Shown piece after piece: positions 26,032 through 34,878 of a stretch of DNA of 64,000 bases. Under the pieces are notes generated by a model. The model searched no databases and was not told the DNA's origin. It saw only the letters and a list, made by a program, of their open reading frames with translations. The first letter of the stretch is position 1. Each line of letters starts with the position of its first letter. The translations under genes were made by a program, and so were the position numbers. The stretch is from Paenibacillus sp. FSL H3-0469 (GTDB taxonomy: Bacteria; Bacillota; Bacilli; Paenibacillales; Paenibacillaceae): positions 7,626,001 to 7,690,000 of the forward strand of contig NZ_CP150302.1 in the NCBI RefSeq assembly GCF_038051945.1, written 5' to 3'.

Positions 26032-27344
26032 AGCGGATCAGGCTGGTGATTACCCATTACATTCTCACCAAGTGGGGCAGACGCTGGAAGAACAGGGCAG
26101 CACTTGAGCAATGGCAGGAGAAGCGTATCCGGCTCCATGCAGATAAGGTGAGGCAGCACTCGAAGTTCTACAGGGAGCTGTGGGCAGGCATTCCGTCCAA
26201 GGATTGGCGGAGTTTCCCCGTGATCGGGAAGCCGGAGATGATGGAGAATTTCGATCAGCTCAACACAGTTGGCATTACGAAGGAGCAGGCCTTTGCCGAG
26301 GCCTATGAAGCGGAGAACAGCAGGAACTTCAAGCCTACGCTGCAAGGCGTCACCGTCGGGTTATCCTCGGGAACCTCCGGCAACCGGGGGATTTTTCTCG
26401 TGGGAGAAGAGGAGCAGGCGGCCTGGACCGGTACTGTACTGGCGAAGCTTTTGCCGGGTGGACTGTGGAAGCGGGCGAGAATTGCTTTTTTTCTGCGGGC
26501 AAACAGTAATTTGTATGAATCTGTGAAGCAGGGACGGCTGCAGTTCCGTTATTTCGACCTGCTGGAGCCGCTTCCCCGGCTCTTGACCCGTATGAAGGAG
26601 TACCAGCCGGATATCTGGATTGCACCGCCGTCCATGCTGCGTCTGCTGGCTGAGGCACAGCAATCGGGCGATATGAATCTGCACCCCCGCCGGATCATTG
26701 CGGTTGCGGAAGTGCTGGACCCGCTTGACCGGCAGCAGATTGAGCAGACTTTCGGGCAGAAGGTGCATCAGGCCTATCAGTGTACCGAGGGCTTCCTGGG
26801 TGCGACCTGCAGTCATGGAACGCTGCACCTCAATGAAGATATTGTACATATCGGCAAAGAAATGCTGGATGAACAATCACGCCGGTTCGTACCCATTGTG
26901 TCCGATTTCTCCAGAAGTGTGCAGCCCATCGTCCGCTACCGGCTGAATGATATTCTGACTGAAGCGGCAGAGCCGTGTCCCTGTGGTTCGCTGTTCACGG
27001 CCATTGAGCGGATCGAAGGACGCTGCGATGATATTCTGTATCTGCCCCATGCGGCAGAGAGCACGCACGTTACGGTATTCCCTGATTTCGTTACCCGGGC
27101 GGTGCTGGCGGCTTCCGCAGACATTGAACATTACAGGGTCATCCAGCACAGCCTGACTGAGCTGGAAATCTCCTATCGTACACGGACCGGTACCGATGAA
27201 GGCACGGAGCAGCAGATTACAACAGAGCTGACGCGCTTGTTCACGAGGCTATCCTGTCGCCCTCCGCAGTTGACTTTTACCGCTTACAGCTTCGTGCCCG
27301 GAACTGTGAAGCTGCGCCGGGTGGAGAGGGGCTGGAAGCTGTGA
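26028..27344 (+). CDS. Adenylate-forming enzyme, F390-synthetase/PaaK-like
   Basis: 438 residues of the phenylacetate-CoA ligase-like branch of ANL enzymes. The phosphate loop is VGLSSGTSGNRGIF (110-123); QCTEGFLGATC and IVRYRLNDILTEA correspond to adenine-binding and hinge motifs, and PCPCGSLFTAIERIEGR is a zinc-type CxC found in this branch. It probably activates a carboxylate as acyl-AMP. ATGA overlap on both sides. This fills the place that OleC, another acyl-adenylating enzyme, has in olefin clusters. Confidence 0.85.
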   Translation: MKRIRLVITHYILTKWGRRWKNRAALEQWQEKRIRLHADKVRQHSKFYRELWAGIPSKDWRSFPVIGKPEMMENFDQLNTVGITKEQAFAEAYEAENSRNFKPTLQGVTVGLSSGTSGNRGIFLVGEEEQAAWTGTVLAKLLPGGLWKRARIAFFLRANSNLYESVKQGRLQFRYFDLLEPLPRLLTRMKEYQPDIWIAPPSMLRLLAEAQQSGDMNLHPRRIIAVAEVLDPLDRQQIEQTFGQKVHQAYQCTEGFLGATCSHGTLHLNEDIVHIGKEMLDEQSRRFVPIVSDFSRSVQPIVRYRLNDILTEAAEPCPCGSLFTAIERIEGRCDDILYLPHAAESTHVTVFPDFVTRAVLAASADIEHYRVIQHSLTELEISYRTRTGTDEGTEQQITTELTRLFTRLSCRPPQLTFTAYSFVPGTVKLRRVERGWKL

Positions 27345-28486
27345 AGAACCGGGTAACACAGTATGACCGCGATTCTGCTCAGGGGCTGGACTGGCCGGAT
27401 ACGGAGTATGGGCGGTATGCCCGGGAGTATCTTACACCGCTGCTGGAGCGGGGAGCGCAACCTTTTATCGATAATGTGAGTACAACTGTTAAGGTGCTGA
27501 CCATCGATGGGCTGCCGGTTCCGATTACCGTCAATGAAGCAGACTATGACAACTCGTATGTATGCTCACCCTATACTCACTATGTCAGCTATGCGCGTGA
27601 GGAGCTGGCCCTGCTCAATAACCGGATGCTAGAGGGCCTATTGTCACTAATGCTCACAGGAGTGGGCTGGATGCTGCGGCAAGCACGGTTTAACCGGGTG
27701 GTTCAGGTGAATAACTGGCTGCTGTCCACCAATCTGTATCCTGCCTTAAGTGCGGAACAGCTGACGGCGATACTTGATTACCTCCGCCAGACTTATCCGG
27801 GTCATACCTTAATCTATCGTTCGCTTAGCCGGGAGACCTCGGGAGAAATCATCGGCAGACTGCAGGGGTATGGCTGCAAGCTCGTTCCAAGCCGGCAGAT
27901 CTACCTGCTGCACCCGGATACCGCTGACTCCAAGGCCAGGTGGCTAGTCAAACGTGACATGAAGCTGCTGGCGAAGCATGGCTATACTGAGGTTGGTCCA
28001 GAGGAGATCACGCGGGAAGACATTCCCCGCATTGTGGAGCTGTACAGACTGCTGTATATCGATAAATATTCGGCTTATAATCCGCAGTTCACCGAAGCCT
28101 ATATTGCCATTGCGCTGGAACGGCGAACCTTGCAGATCTACGGTCTGCGTAAGGAAGGAAGGCTGGATGCGGTGCTGGGCTTCTATGAGCGGGAGGGTGC
28201 GATGACGGCGCCATTGTTCGGTTATGACACAAGTCTGCCTCAGTCCCTAGGACTCTACCGTATGCTGTCCGCTGTGCTGATCGGGCTTGCAGGCAGCAGG
28301 GGGCTACTACTGCACGAGAGCTCCGGCGTCGGCCAGTTCAAGCGCAACCGGGGAGCGACAGGAGCCACTGAATATTCGGCGGTGTATGACCGGGGGACCA
28401 CTCTGCTGAACCGCTGCGGCTGGTCGATCTTGGAGCTGCTGCTCCGGCGGATCGGCATTCCGCTTATTCAGAAGCTGAAGCTGTAG
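27341..28486 (+). CDS. Acyltransferase-like (GNAT-fold) protein
   Basis: 381 residues. I do not recognise a named family. The C-terminal half (about 210-360) reads like an acyl-CoA N-acyltransferase fold, with LYRLLYIDKYSAYNPQFTEA, GRLDAVLGFYEREGAMTAP, LLLHESSGVGQFKRNRG. The N-terminal half has NVSTTVKVLTIDGLPVPITV and YVCSPYTHYVSYAREELALL. GTG 27341 overlaps the previous stop (GTGA). It likely transfers the acyl group activated by the neighbouring ligase; inference from position. Confidence 0.65.
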   Translation: MKNRVTQYDRDSAQGLDWPDTEYGRYAREYLTPLLERGAQPFIDNVSTTVKVLTIDGLPVPITVNEADYDNSYVCSPYTHYVSYAREELALLNNRMLEGLLSLMLTGVGWMLRQARFNRVVQVNNWLLSTNLYPALSAEQLTAILDYLRQTYPGHTLIYRSLSRETSGEIIGRLQGYGCKLVPSRQIYLLHPDTADSKARWLVKRDMKLLAKHGYTEVGPEEITREDIPRIVELYRLLYIDKYSAYNPQFTEAYIAIALERRTLQIYGLRKEGRLDAVLGFYEREGAMTAPLFGYDTSLPQSLGLYRMLSAVLIGLAGSRGLLLHESSGVGQFKRNRGATGATEYSAVYDRGTTLLNRCGWSILELLLRRIGIPLIQKLKL

Positions 28487-28520
28487 GCCGGAACAATGAA
28501 TGTGAGCCAGGAGGCAGAAG

Positions 28521-29122
28521 ATGAACTTAGCTAACCGTACTACCTTGTTCAGGATATTGCTGATTCCCCTGTTCATTGCGCTTTTCCCCATTTACCCGGA
28601 AGGATGGGTCAACCAATTCCCGATCCTGCCTATTTAGAGGTGCATGGTGTTTTTTATGCATCCATAGTTTTTATTGTGGCTTCTATAACAGATAAGCTGG
28701 ACGGGTACGTGGCGAGAAAATATAACCAGACTACCAATTTAGGAAAGCTGCTTGATCCGTTGGCAGATAAGCTGCTTGTTGCCGCCGCGCTGATTCTAAT
28801 GGTGAGTCTGCATATGATCCCGTCTTGGATTGCTTTTTTAATATTGGCGAGGGAAGTTGTAATGATGGGTGTCCGTATCGCCGCTTCAGCGCAGAAGGTA
28901 GCTCTGGCAGCCGATAAATACGGCAAATGGAAAATGGTCCTGCAAGTTGCTGCTATCGCGGCAATTCTTTTGAATAACGCGCCCTTCAGCCTGTTCACTT
29001 CCTTTCCTGTTGACCAAACCCTGATGTACGCTGCATTGGTACTAACTGTATACTCGGGTTACAACTACGTTAAGAACAATTATCAGCTGCTGCAATTGGA
29101 GACTCATACATCACATCATTAA
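28521..29122 (+). pseudogene. pgsA: CDP-alcohol phosphatidyltransferase (PgsA-like), frameshifted
   Basis: The reading frame starts well at ATG 28521 (AGGAGGCAGAAG; MNLANRTTLFRILLIPLFIA) but hits TAG at 28635-28637. The rest of the protein continues in another frame from about 28628 (AYLEVHGVFYASIVFIVAS), including the CDP-alcohol motif DKLDGYVARKYNQTTNLGKLLDPLADK. Restoring one G in CTGCCTATT (CTGGCC) would give a continuous ILAYLEVHG, so a one-base deletion is the simplest reading: mutation or sequencing error. An internal ATG at 28604 could give a 172-residue product lacking the first helix. Normally this enzyme makes phosphatidylglycerol phosphate. Confidence 0.8.
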
Positions 29123-29137
29123 AAAAGGAGGTGCCCC

Positions 29138-30010
29138 ATGAACACTAATTTAGGCCAGCCCCATGGGCATGAGCCGGTTGCGCTAATTACCGGGACCTCC
29201 AGCGGATTCGGGCTGCTGACCGCAATTACGCTGGCCCGCAGAGGGTACCGGGTCATTGCCACCATGCGGGATCTTGGCCGCAGCAAGGAGCTGGTTCAGC
29301 AGGCTGAGCATGCGGGTGTGCGGGAGCGCATTCATCTGCTGGCGCTGGATGTGACGGACGAAGTCTCGATTGCGTCTGCCGTTCAGGCTAGTCTTGAGCT
29401 TGCCGGCAGAATTGATGTGCTGGTGAACAATGCCGGCTTCGCTGTAGGCGGATTCGTGGAGGAGGTCAGCATGGAGGAGTGGAGGCGGCAGCTGGAGACC
29501 AACTTTTTCGGCCTGATTGCTGTAACGAAGGCGGTGCTTCCTCTAATGCGGGTCCAGCGCAGCGGCCTGATCATTAACGTGAGCAGTGTCAGCGGCCTGA
29601 GCGGATTTCCGGGCTATGGTCCGTATGCCGCCTCCAAGTTTGCGGTGGAGGGGTTCAGCGAGAGTCTGCGGCAGGAGATGCTCTCTTTTGGCGTCCGCGT
29701 TGTACTGGTTGAACCGGGCTCCTTCCGTACCCCCATCTGGGACAAAGGGATTACAGGTATGCACAGAAATGAAGGCTCCCCGTATCATACCAAGCTTGAG
29801 GAGGTGCTGCGGTACTCCCGGCGCGCGTCCGAAACGGCTCCCGATCCGCAGGAGGTAGCTGATCTGATTGGACGGATCACTGCCAAACGTGCACCGAAAC
29901 TGCGCTATCCTGTAGGCCGGGGCTCGCGGGTGCTGATGATCGCCAAGGCCCTGCTTCCCTGGAAGGTGCTGGAGGGGATTATCTCCAAATCACTGCGGGC
30001 AATGAAATGA
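29138..30010 (+). CDS. Short-chain dehydrogenase/reductase
   Basis: 290 residues, classical SDR. Cofactor loop TGTSSGFG (near 19-26), NNAG, catalytic Ser of NVSSVSG and YAASK (Tyr/Lys). The C-terminus (LPWKVLEGIISKSLRA) is amphipathic and may touch the membrane. ATG 29138 behind AAAGGAGGTGCCCC, 15 bases after the PgsA-like frame, so likely in the same transcript. Could supply a second ketoreduction in the cluster. Confidence 0.9.
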   Translation: MNTNLGQPHGHEPVALITGTSSGFGLLTAITLARRGYRVIATMRDLGRSKELVQQAEHAGVRERIHLLALDVTDEVSIASAVQASLELAGRIDVLVNNAGFAVGGFVEEVSMEEWRRQLETNFFGLIAVTKAVLPLMRVQRSGLIINVSSVSGLSGFPGYGPYAASKFAVEGFSESLRQEMLSFGVRVVLVEPGSFRTPIWDKGITGMHRNEGSPYHTKLEEVLRYSRRASETAPDPQEVADLIGRITAKRAPKLRYPVGRGSRVLMIAKALLPWKVLEGIISKSLRAMK

Positions 30011-30037
30011 TAGCATGACAGAACAGAATGGAGGTGG

Positions 30038-30445
30038 ATGGTTTTGCCGGGAACGGTTGGATTACATATATGCTTTGATGAGCAAGGCCGGGAGATTGAG
30101 GTGCTGGATGTGACCCGGGTCGACAAGGACACGTACCGGATTGAGGAGACACCGATTTTTAACCCGGGGATTGCGCTTGGCGACATTATCCGGGTCAGTG
30201 AGCGTGAGGGGATCGCGTATTACATTGAGACGGTGAAGAAGTCCGGGCTTGTCCGGTATGCCTGGCTGCTGAGCAAAGAAACGGCGGCTTCCGGCGAGAT
30301 CCGCAGCTTCACGGAGCGGGTTACAGAGCATGGGGGCAGATGGGAGCAGATCTTCGGCGGACTGCTGGTGATTTATCTGCCTAAGCACTCTGCTGTGGAC
30401 GCGGAGCTGGAAATGTCGCGGATTATTGAGCATTTTGAAGGCTAA
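30038..30445 (+). CDS. DUF4265-like protein
   Basis: 135 residues, soluble. The pattern YRIEETPIFNPGIALGDIIRV followed by YYIETVKKSGLVRY fits DUF4265 (unknown function). ATG 30038 is only 3 bases from GGAGG, whereas TTG 30044 (LPGTVGLHI) is 9 bases away and may be the true start. Lies 27 bases after the SDR and 25 bases before the signal peptidase gene. Confidence 0.7.
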   Translation: MVLPGTVGLHICFDEQGREIEVLDVTRVDKDTYRIEETPIFNPGIALGDIIRVSEREGIAYYIETVKKSGLVRYAWLLSKETAASGEIRSFTERVTEHGGRWEQIFGGLLVIYLPKHSAVDAELEMSRIIEHFEG

Positions 30446-30470
30446 TTATACGAATCTGAGGTGAAGGACA

Positions 30471-30968
30471 TTGAAGAAATTCTTGAAGCAGTGGGTGCCG
30501 AGCATTGCCATTGGCATTATTCTATCCTTATTTATCCGTACCTACGTAGCGGAAGCAATGCGTGTGCCTACCGGCTCGATGATTCCGACTATAGCAATTA
30601 ACGACCGGCTTGTGGTGGACAAAATGCTCTGGAATACCTCGCTGAAGCATGGCGATATCGTGGTGTTCCATCCGCCGGTTGCCGAAGATGCGCAGAAAAG
30701 ATATGTAAAACGGCTGATCGGGCTGCCGGGCGATGTGATTGAGATCAAGGAAGGCAAGCTATACCGCAACCATGAGGCTATTGCCGAGCCGTATCTCCAG
30801 GAAGCGATGACCTATACCTTCGGGCCGGTCACCGTTCCCGCAGACCATTATTTTTTCCTGGGAGACAACCGTAACGTCAGCTATGACGCTCACTTATGGG
30901 AGACACCGTTCGTAGACAAGGATGCGCTGATCGGCAAAGTACTGTTCGATGTGAACCAGTTGTTCTAA
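30471..30968 (+). CDS. sipS: Type I signal peptidase
   Basis: 165 residues. A single N-terminal membrane anchor (about 9-25) is followed by the Ser box MRVPTGSMIPT (nucleophile Ser36), the Lys box RYVKRLIGLPGD (general base Lys80) and the box E GDNRNVSYD. Removes signal peptides from exported proteins at the outer membrane face. TTG 30471 after GAGGTGAAGGACA. Its stop overlaps that of the convergent Dabb gene. Confidence 0.93.
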   Translation: MKKFLKQWVPSIAIGIILSLFIRTYVAEAMRVPTGSMIPTIAINDRLVVDKMLWNTSLKHGDIVVFHPPVAEDAQKRYVKRLIGLPGDVIEIKEGKLYRNHEAIAEPYLQEAMTYTFGPVTVPADHYFFLGDNRNVSYDAHLWETPFVDKDALIGKVLFDVNQLF

Positions 30969-31264
30969 ATCCGGTAGTCGACCACCACAACGTTCTCCAG
31001 CATTCCCTCCAGCATGGACACGAACTTCTGATGGGCTGGATGAGGCCCGTAGGCACGGAGGGCTTCCTGATTCTCAAAGGTCACGCGGAGCCCCAGCGTA
31101 TAGCCGTGGACATTCTGCTGCTCTTCGGTTACATTAATGCCTGCTGTAAGGTCAATAATGCCGGGGATTTGCTTTTTCAGCGCCAGCAGAGCTTGTAACA
31201 GGTCTTGCTCCTGGCCTTTATCGAATTGCTCATTGAAGCGGAAGACGACGAGATGCTCATACAT
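30965..31264 (-). CDS. Dabb (stress-responsive A/B barrel) protein
   Basis: 99 residues. YEHLVVFRFNEQFDKGQEQD, the central NVHGYTLGLRVTF and HPAHQKFVSML are typical of the dimeric ferredoxin-like A/B barrel family. Role unknown. Start ATG 31264 after AAGGGGGATCAATCCATT; the upstream extension to 31288 is not supported. Stops of this gene and sipS overlap on opposite strands. Confidence 0.87.
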   Translation of the reverse strand: MYEHLVVFRFNEQFDKGQEQDLLQALLALKKQIPGIIDLTAGINVTEEQQNVHGYTLGLRVTFENQEALRAYGPHPAHQKFVSMLEGMLENVVVVDYRI

Positions 31265-31345
31265 AATGGATTGATCCCCCTTGGGCAAAGTGTTGGACTA
31301 CATTAGCGATTATACTACAAATTGGACGGATGGAGGTTGAATGCG

Positions 31346-31804
31346 TTGACTGGAGATTTCCTGGCCGTAACCGACCGGATCAAAGCGCCTAACCCTGTTA
31401 GAGTTTTGATAGGTGTGCTAATTCCCATAATTATTCTGAGGCTGCCCCCTAACCCCGACCCGGATAGACATTTCTATTTAAACTACATCATACAGGTATG
31501 GATTGGACTCAGCATTGTGGCCTGTGTCTTCATTCTCATCAACGCGTTGCGGAAGGAAGGTCAGCTTCAGTGGGGGACAGATTCGCTTATTATTCGCAAA
31601 AAGCGCATCTCCGCGCAAGGGATTAAAGCCATTTACATAGATGGTCCAATAGTAGGAATATTGCCTGCAGGCAAATGGATTGTCCCGGTTAATCTCTGCT
31701 TCAGGTTCACAGAAGACACGGTAGCGGTGAGGAAGAGACTAATGTACTGGGCAGAAGAGAACGAAATTAGGATAAAATACAAGAGATTTGTCAGATGGCT
31801 CTGA
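31346..31804 (+). CDS. Hypothetical membrane protein
   Basis: 152 residues. Two adjacent membrane helices (about 20-36 VRVLIGVLIPIIILRL and 47-68 YIIQVWIGLSIVACVFILI) are followed by a cytosolic PH-like stretch (SLIIRKKRISAQGIKAIYID). No family recognised. TTG 31346 is 9 bases from GGAGG; TTG 31322 is an alternative. Isolated gene. Confidence 0.65.
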   Translation: MTGDFLAVTDRIKAPNPVRVLIGVLIPIIILRLPPNPDPDRHFYLNYIIQVWIGLSIVACVFILINALRKEGQLQWGTDSLIIRKKRISAQGIKAIYIDGPIVGILPAGKWIVPVNLCFRFTEDTVAVRKRLMYWAEENEIRIKYKRFVRWL

Positions 31805-31958
31805 ACAGAATATGGAAAGGCGTCTAAAGACAGGGATTCTATAGAACTAGATTGCTTGGAGTTTGTGACTTTCACCGGATTGTTACTTTACCGTCTGTTG
31901 ACTATGATCAAGTGGAGCATAACGGAATATTCCTATCATACAAAAGGGGTGCTGGTAC

Positions 31959-32993
31959 TTGAAAGTACATGTCACGGATCTGAAGCACGGTGATTGTCTC
32001 ATGGCAGACACTTTCAATGGTGTAGGGCTGCACGTTCTCCCCAAGGGGACGCGTGTGGAGCGGGAAGAGATTAGTATCCTGATCCGGCACAAAATTGATT
32101 ATGTCGATATCGAGCCGCGCAGCGGGCTGAATACGGATGAAGAACCTGCGCCCAGCCACGGGCTGCACGATGATTTTGATCTCGCTATTTTGAATTATGA
32201 AGCGATTTTTCTGGAAGCCTTGACGAAAGGCAGCTTCTCGCAATCGGCAGTCGATGATACGCTGAAGCCGCTTCTGGAGACGCTGGAAGGGCAAAAGGAT
32301 GTTGTCTCCCTGCTGCTTCTGCTGGACCGGGATGACATCGATACATATCACCACTCATTACAGGTGGGCTTATTATCCTATTACATTGCTGCGTGGATGG
32401 GTTACTCCAAGGAGGAGCGCTACCAGATCAGCCGTGCCGGCTATCTGCATGATATCGGCAAAAGCCAGGTGCCCCTGTCAATCCTGAACAAGCAGGGTCT
32501 GCTTACGGATTCTGAGAAGGAGGAGCTGGCACGCCACACCTTCTATGGTTATGATCTGATCCGCGGCTCCAAAATGGACGAGGTTACCGCGCTGGTAGCT
32601 CTCCAGCATCATGAGTATGAGGATGGCTCAGGCTATCCAAATCAGCTGCTCAAAAAAGAGATTCATCCGTACGCCCAGATTGTTTCGGTAGCCAACATCT
32701 ATATGTCGCTGACCACATCTACTGCGAACCGTCCCAAGCAGGGGCTGGTTACGGTGCTGCGCAAGGTGCATGAGATGGGCTTCGGCAAGCTGAACGAGAC
32801 GGTGGTGCAGGCATTGACAGGACATTTACTGCCGAGCTTCGTGGGCAAGAATGTACAGCTCAGCAACGGCGAAGTGGGCATGATCGTCATGAACAACCCG
32901 CTGGACCTCTTTAAGCCGCTGGTAAAAGTGGGCGAGGGCTTCCGGGACTTGTCGCGTGAGCGCAGCCTGTCCATCGACGAAGTGGTGAACTGA
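31959..32993 (+). CDS. HD-GYP domain protein, probable c-di-GMP phosphodiesterase
   Basis: 344 residues. The N-terminal ~110 residues resemble the DUF3391-type segment of HD-GYP proteins. The HD core follows: YHHSLQV, H164-D165 in YLHDIGKSQVP, the His pair 217-218 and DGSGYP with GYP at 225-227. These metal-binding residues are those needed to hydrolyse cyclic di-GMP. TTG 31959 after AAAGGGGTGCTGGTAC. Terminator at 33042. Confidence 0.9.
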   Translation: MKVHVTDLKHGDCLMADTFNGVGLHVLPKGTRVEREEISILIRHKIDYVDIEPRSGLNTDEEPAPSHGLHDDFDLAILNYEAIFLEALTKGSFSQSAVDDTLKPLLETLEGQKDVVSLLLLLDRDDIDTYHHSLQVGLLSYYIAAWMGYSKEERYQISRAGYLHDIGKSQVPLSILNKQGLLTDSEKEELARHTFYGYDLIRGSKMDEVTALVALQHHEYEDGSGYPNQLLKKEIHPYAQIVSVANIYMSLTTSTANRPKQGLVTVLRKVHEMGFGKLNETVVQALTGHLLPSFVGKNVQLSNGEVGMIVMNNPLDLFKPLVKVGEGFRDLSRERSLSIDEVVN

Positions 32994-33041
32994 ATAACCG
33001 GATGAAGAGGCACTGTCCGCAGCGTCCTCTTCTAATGAACG

Positions 33042-33076
33042 GCCGGACTGTCCTTTTGGACGGTTTGGCTTTTTTT
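33042..33076 (+). terminator. Intrinsic terminator
   Basis: 12-bp stem GCCGGACTGTCC / GGACGGTTTGGC with G-U pairs, loop TTTT and a seven-T tail. Confidence 0.85.
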
Positions 33077-33233
33077 CGTGTGCAGAGAGAAGAAGGGAGG
33101 TTGCGTGCAGGAGTCCCTGTGACCAGTGGAAGGTTTGTATTCAAGTCATAGATTGGCTATGATTAATGAGAGAAGGAAGAGTTGCATAGAGATTCTAGTC
33201 ATTTCTGTGCAGCAGCATAAAGGAGAAATGAAG

Positions 33234-33974
33234 ATGCATACCGACAACCAGTTAGAGAAATTGAAGCAGCTCAAATACGAGCTGACCCGCTTTATGATGA
33301 TCTATAAGTTCGCTCTTGCCGAGATGGAGACCAAGATTGATATCCTCAAAGAGGAATTCCAGCTGCTTCACGACTATAGTCCGATTGAGCATACCAAGTC
33401 CCGGATCAAATCCCCGGAGAGCATTATGAAGAAAATGCTGCGCAAGAACAGTGAGCTGTCCCTCGACCAGATCAGAGCCAGTATTAAGGACATCGCCGGC
33501 CTGCGGATCACCTGTTCGTTCATTTCGGATATTTATCAGGTCAGTGCTATGCTGCAGAAGCAGGACGATCTTAAGGTGCTTGAGGTGAAGGATTATATTA
33601 AAAATCCGAAGCCGAACGGTTATCAGAGTCTGCATCTGCTGATCGAGGTTCCTGTATTCATGTCTGACTGTCAGGAGCATGTCTGTGTTGAGGTACAGAT
33701 CCGCACGATTGCTATGGATTTCTGGGCCAGTCTGGAGCATAAAATTTTCTATAAATACAGCCAGGCGGTTCCCGAGCATCTGACCCGTGAACTTAAGAAT
33801 GCGGCTGACAAGGCGTACGAACTCGATCTGCAGATGGAGCGGCTGCACCGTGAAATTAAGGAAATCAAAGATTCGCAGGAGGACGAAGATCCATTCTCCG
33901 AGTTGCGGGATATGATTCTGAACAATCAGCAGTTCAGTCTGCCGGATAATTTTGTTAAGCTGTTGAAGGAATAG
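33234..33974 (+). CDS. relP: Small alarmone synthetase, YwaC/RelP type
   Basis: 246 residues. Synthesises (p)ppGpp from GTP/GDP and ATP. YKFALAEMETKIDILKEEF, SPIEHTKSRIKSPESIMKKM and VKDYIKNPKPNGYQSLHLL match YwaC closely; Asp86 and Arg91 in DIAGLR and Glu153/Gln155 in VEVQIRT are synthetase residues. No hydrolase HD domain. ATG 33234 chosen (8 bases from AAAGGAG); a frame to 33126 lacks a site. YwaC relatives are induced by envelope stress. Confidence 0.92.
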   Translation: MHTDNQLEKLKQLKYELTRFMMIYKFALAEMETKIDILKEEFQLLHDYSPIEHTKSRIKSPESIMKKMLRKNSELSLDQIRASIKDIAGLRITCSFISDIYQVSAMLQKQDDLKVLEVKDYIKNPKPNGYQSLHLLIEVPVFMSDCQEHVCVEVQIRTIAMDFWASLEHKIFYKYSQAVPEHLTRELKNAADKAYELDLQMERLHREIKEIKDSQEDEDPFSELRDMILNNQQFSLPDNFVKLLKE

Positions 33975-34172
33975 AGGATGGCTTGACAGAAAGACATATA
34001 CATATGGGAGCTATCAAGGGAGCGATTACGGGTTGAGCGACAAGCATCTTCGTAATTGCAGTGAACCAGGCGGTTTGTTCAAGCAGGGGAGATAAGCTTG
34101 CCCTGTTCTCTGGGGATACCTCCCGGTACCATGTAATGGATTCAATTGCTGATCAGATAAGGAGACGGGTCC

Positions 34173-34859
34173 ATGCAGTCATTCAAAGTGATTAGTCTGG
34201 ATATGTTCCAGACCCTGGTGAATATTGAGAGCAGGCGGGCAGAGGTCTGGAGGCCGATTCTCAAGCAGGAGTTCAGTGAAGCAAGGGCACTGCAGCTGGG
34301 CAAGCAATTGCTGAGCCGTTATTATGCCGCAGCCTGCGAAGCACGGGATACGGGTACTTTTATCAGCAGCAGAGAAATTTATTACAGAGGGTTTCAGAAC
34401 GTATTCCAGGAGTCCGGCTTGGATTACGATTGTGAGCAGGCAGTGGATAACCTCTTTGCACAGCACCGGCTGTCTGAAATGTATGATGACACTGAGGCCT
34501 TCTTACAGCGCATATGCCGGGATTATCAGGTATGTATTGTGAGTGATACAGATGATCTTATGCTTCCTGAGTTCTACCGGAATTATCCCATCTTACTGTT
34601 CACTTCGGAGACGTATCAGTCGTATAAGAATGACGCGTATAACCGTATGTTCACTGAGGTGCTAGCCCACTATGGGGTGGAGCCGGAGCAGATTATCCAT
34701 ATTGGAGACTCTGTATCAGATATTCTTGGAGCGGCCAGAGCCGGAATCAAGTCCTGTTGGCTCAACCGGAACGGTCAGTCCTGGGAGCTTGAAGTCAAGC
34801 CTGATGTTACAGCGGGAACACTGGAAGAGGCCTATGGGCTGATATCCAATGAACAATAA
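34173..34859 (+). CDS. HAD superfamily hydrolase
   Basis: 228 residues. Motif I is SLDMFQTL (nucleophile Asp10), motif II IVSDTDD, motif III Lys near SYKNDAY, motif IV HIGDSVSDILGA. The residue two after the nucleophile is Phe, not Asp, as in haloacid dehalogenases rather than typical phosphatases, so the usual acid for phosphoryl transfer is missing or supplied elsewhere. Substrate unknown. ATG 34173 after AAGGAGACGGGTCC. Followed after 19 bases by the DinB-type gene. Confidence 0.88.
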   Translation: MQSFKVISLDMFQTLVNIESRRAEVWRPILKQEFSEARALQLGKQLLSRYYAAACEARDTGTFISSREIYYRGFQNVFQESGLDYDCEQAVDNLFAQHRLSEMYDDTEAFLQRICRDYQVCIVSDTDDLMLPEFYRNYPILLFTSETYQSYKNDAYNRMFTEVLAHYGVEPEQIIHIGDSVSDILGAARAGIKSCWLNRNGQSWELEVKPDVTAGTLEEAYGLISNEQ

Positions 34860-34878
34860 CAAAGGAGCTGTGAGCGAA

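Noticed and set aside
28604..28637. Programmed -1 frameshift in the PgsA-like gene
   Set aside because: No heptameric slippery sequence or following structure is visible; a one-base deletion explains it more simply.
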